Part shown: positions 31,507-31,738 of the stretch, one piece after another
Layout of the letters: every line of letters begins with the position of its first letter
Position numbering within the stretch: the stretch's first letter is position 1
DNA from: an uncultured Ruminococcus sp.
GTDB lineage: Bacteria; Bacillota; Clostridia; Oscillospirales; Acutalibacteraceae
Length of the DNA: 31,738 bases
Assembly: GCA_902773035.1 (NCBI GenBank)
Contig: CACYDB010000067.1
Coordinates: 1-31,738 of the forward strand
Reading direction: 5' to 3'
Notes under the pieces: model-generated
Database searches by the model: none
Seen by the model: the letters and a program-made list of their open reading frames with translations, nothing else
What the model was told of the DNA's origin: nothing
Position numbers and translations under genes: made by a program

Positions 31507-31738
31507 TGTATACAATAAAAGATCTCTACGATCTTGACCACACACTCGCAAAGGACTACCTCTCTCAGTTTACATACCCCTGGGAGGCTTTAAAGGGAAT
31601 CAAGGACTTTATTCTTGAGTTAGGTCCGACTCTCGGCGACGATTACGAGCAGAAAGAGGAAGGCGTATGGATTCACAAAACCGCCAAGGTTTTCCCGTCC
31701 GCTTATCTCGGTTCTCCCTGTATTATCGGCCCGAACAC
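31506..31738 (+). CDS. GlmU-like left-handed beta-helix acyltransferase, 3' end cut
   Basis: The frame opens at the ATG overlapping the nagB stop, with AAGGAG 9 bases upstream, and is still open at the window end (77 residues visible). After an N-terminal helical segment (MYTIKDLYDLDHTLAKDYL), hexapeptide repeats begin at about residue 57 (HKTAKVFPSAYLGSPCIIGPN). This start resembles short Clostridial proteins annotated as UDP-N-acetylglucosamine pyrophosphorylase or GlmU-like acetyltransferase. Coupled to nagB, it suggests a GlcN6P to GlcN1P to GlcNAc1P route. The active site lies outside the window, so the substrate is inferred. Confidence 0.78.
   Translation, partial: MYTIKDLYDLDHTLAKDYLSQFTYPWEALKGIKDFILELGPTLGDDYEQKEEGVWIHKTAKVFPSAYLGSPCIIGPN

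Noticed and set aside
1..31738. tRNA or rRNA genes, CRISPR arrays, insertion sequences, prophage
   Set aside because: Reading both strands showed no clover-leaf genes, regular repeats, transposase motifs or integrase genes.

Overview
The window looks like a chromosomal segment of a gut or rumen Firmicute of the Ruminococcus/Oscillospiraceae type. The reasons are roughly 50% GC, Clostridia-style sigma-A promoters and AGGAGG ribosome binding sites, two type I dockerin proteins (one with a CBM26-like starch-binding module), a split transketolase, a MecA-family adaptor, Lys-rich BIG2 surface proteins and a glmS ribozyme. I see no rRNA, tRNA, insertion sequence, phage or CRISPR array. The assignment is inference from gene content.

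Layout. (a) 1-4520: the 3' part of a large BIG2 surface protein, a mecA-like gene and a cytoplasmic GH13 glucosidase, the last two divergent. (b) 4532-7109, minus strand: aminotransferase, trpS and a tiny secreted dockerin protein, packed as one operon. (c) 7298-16126, plus strand: a nine-gene operon with its own promoter and terminator. It encodes RfbF, RfbG and RfbH (CDP-glucose to CDP-4-keto-3,6-dideoxyglucose), a two-subunit transketolase, an NAD-dependent sugar epimerase/reductase, a GtrB-like polyprenyl-phosphate glycosyltransferase, a DHHW protein and a Nudix hydrolase. (d) 16211-17854: a secreted Agp-like histidine acid phosphatase with an N-terminal BIG2 domain, divergent from a 76-residue orphan. 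(e) 18268-23842, minus strand: EamA transporter, HAD phosphatase, Na+/alanine symporter, MBOAT acyltransferase and a second DHHW protein. (f) 23902-27270: a secreted CotH kinase-CBM26-dockerin protein and a CorA-like channel. (g) 27627-29492: a membrane-bound WbpM/PglF-type UDP-sugar 4,6-dehydratase. (h) 29550-31738: a ChbG/YdjC deacetylase divergent from nagB plus a GlmU-like acetyltransferase.

How they work together. Much of the window concerns the cell surface. Region (c) probably makes a CDP-linked 3,6-dideoxyhexose, perhaps with a two-carbon branch added by the transketolase pair, and loads it on a lipid carrier. The MBOAT/DHHW pair could O-acetylate surface glycan, and the WbpM-like enzyme makes another deoxysugar precursor.

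The most striking signal is at 30499-30651. A well-conserved glmS ribozyme core sits in the leader of nagB (glucosamine-6-phosphate deaminase), followed by a GlmU-like acetyltransferase, with no glmS gene in view. This suggests that NagB here supplies glucosamine-6-phosphate under feedback control, which reverses its textbook role.
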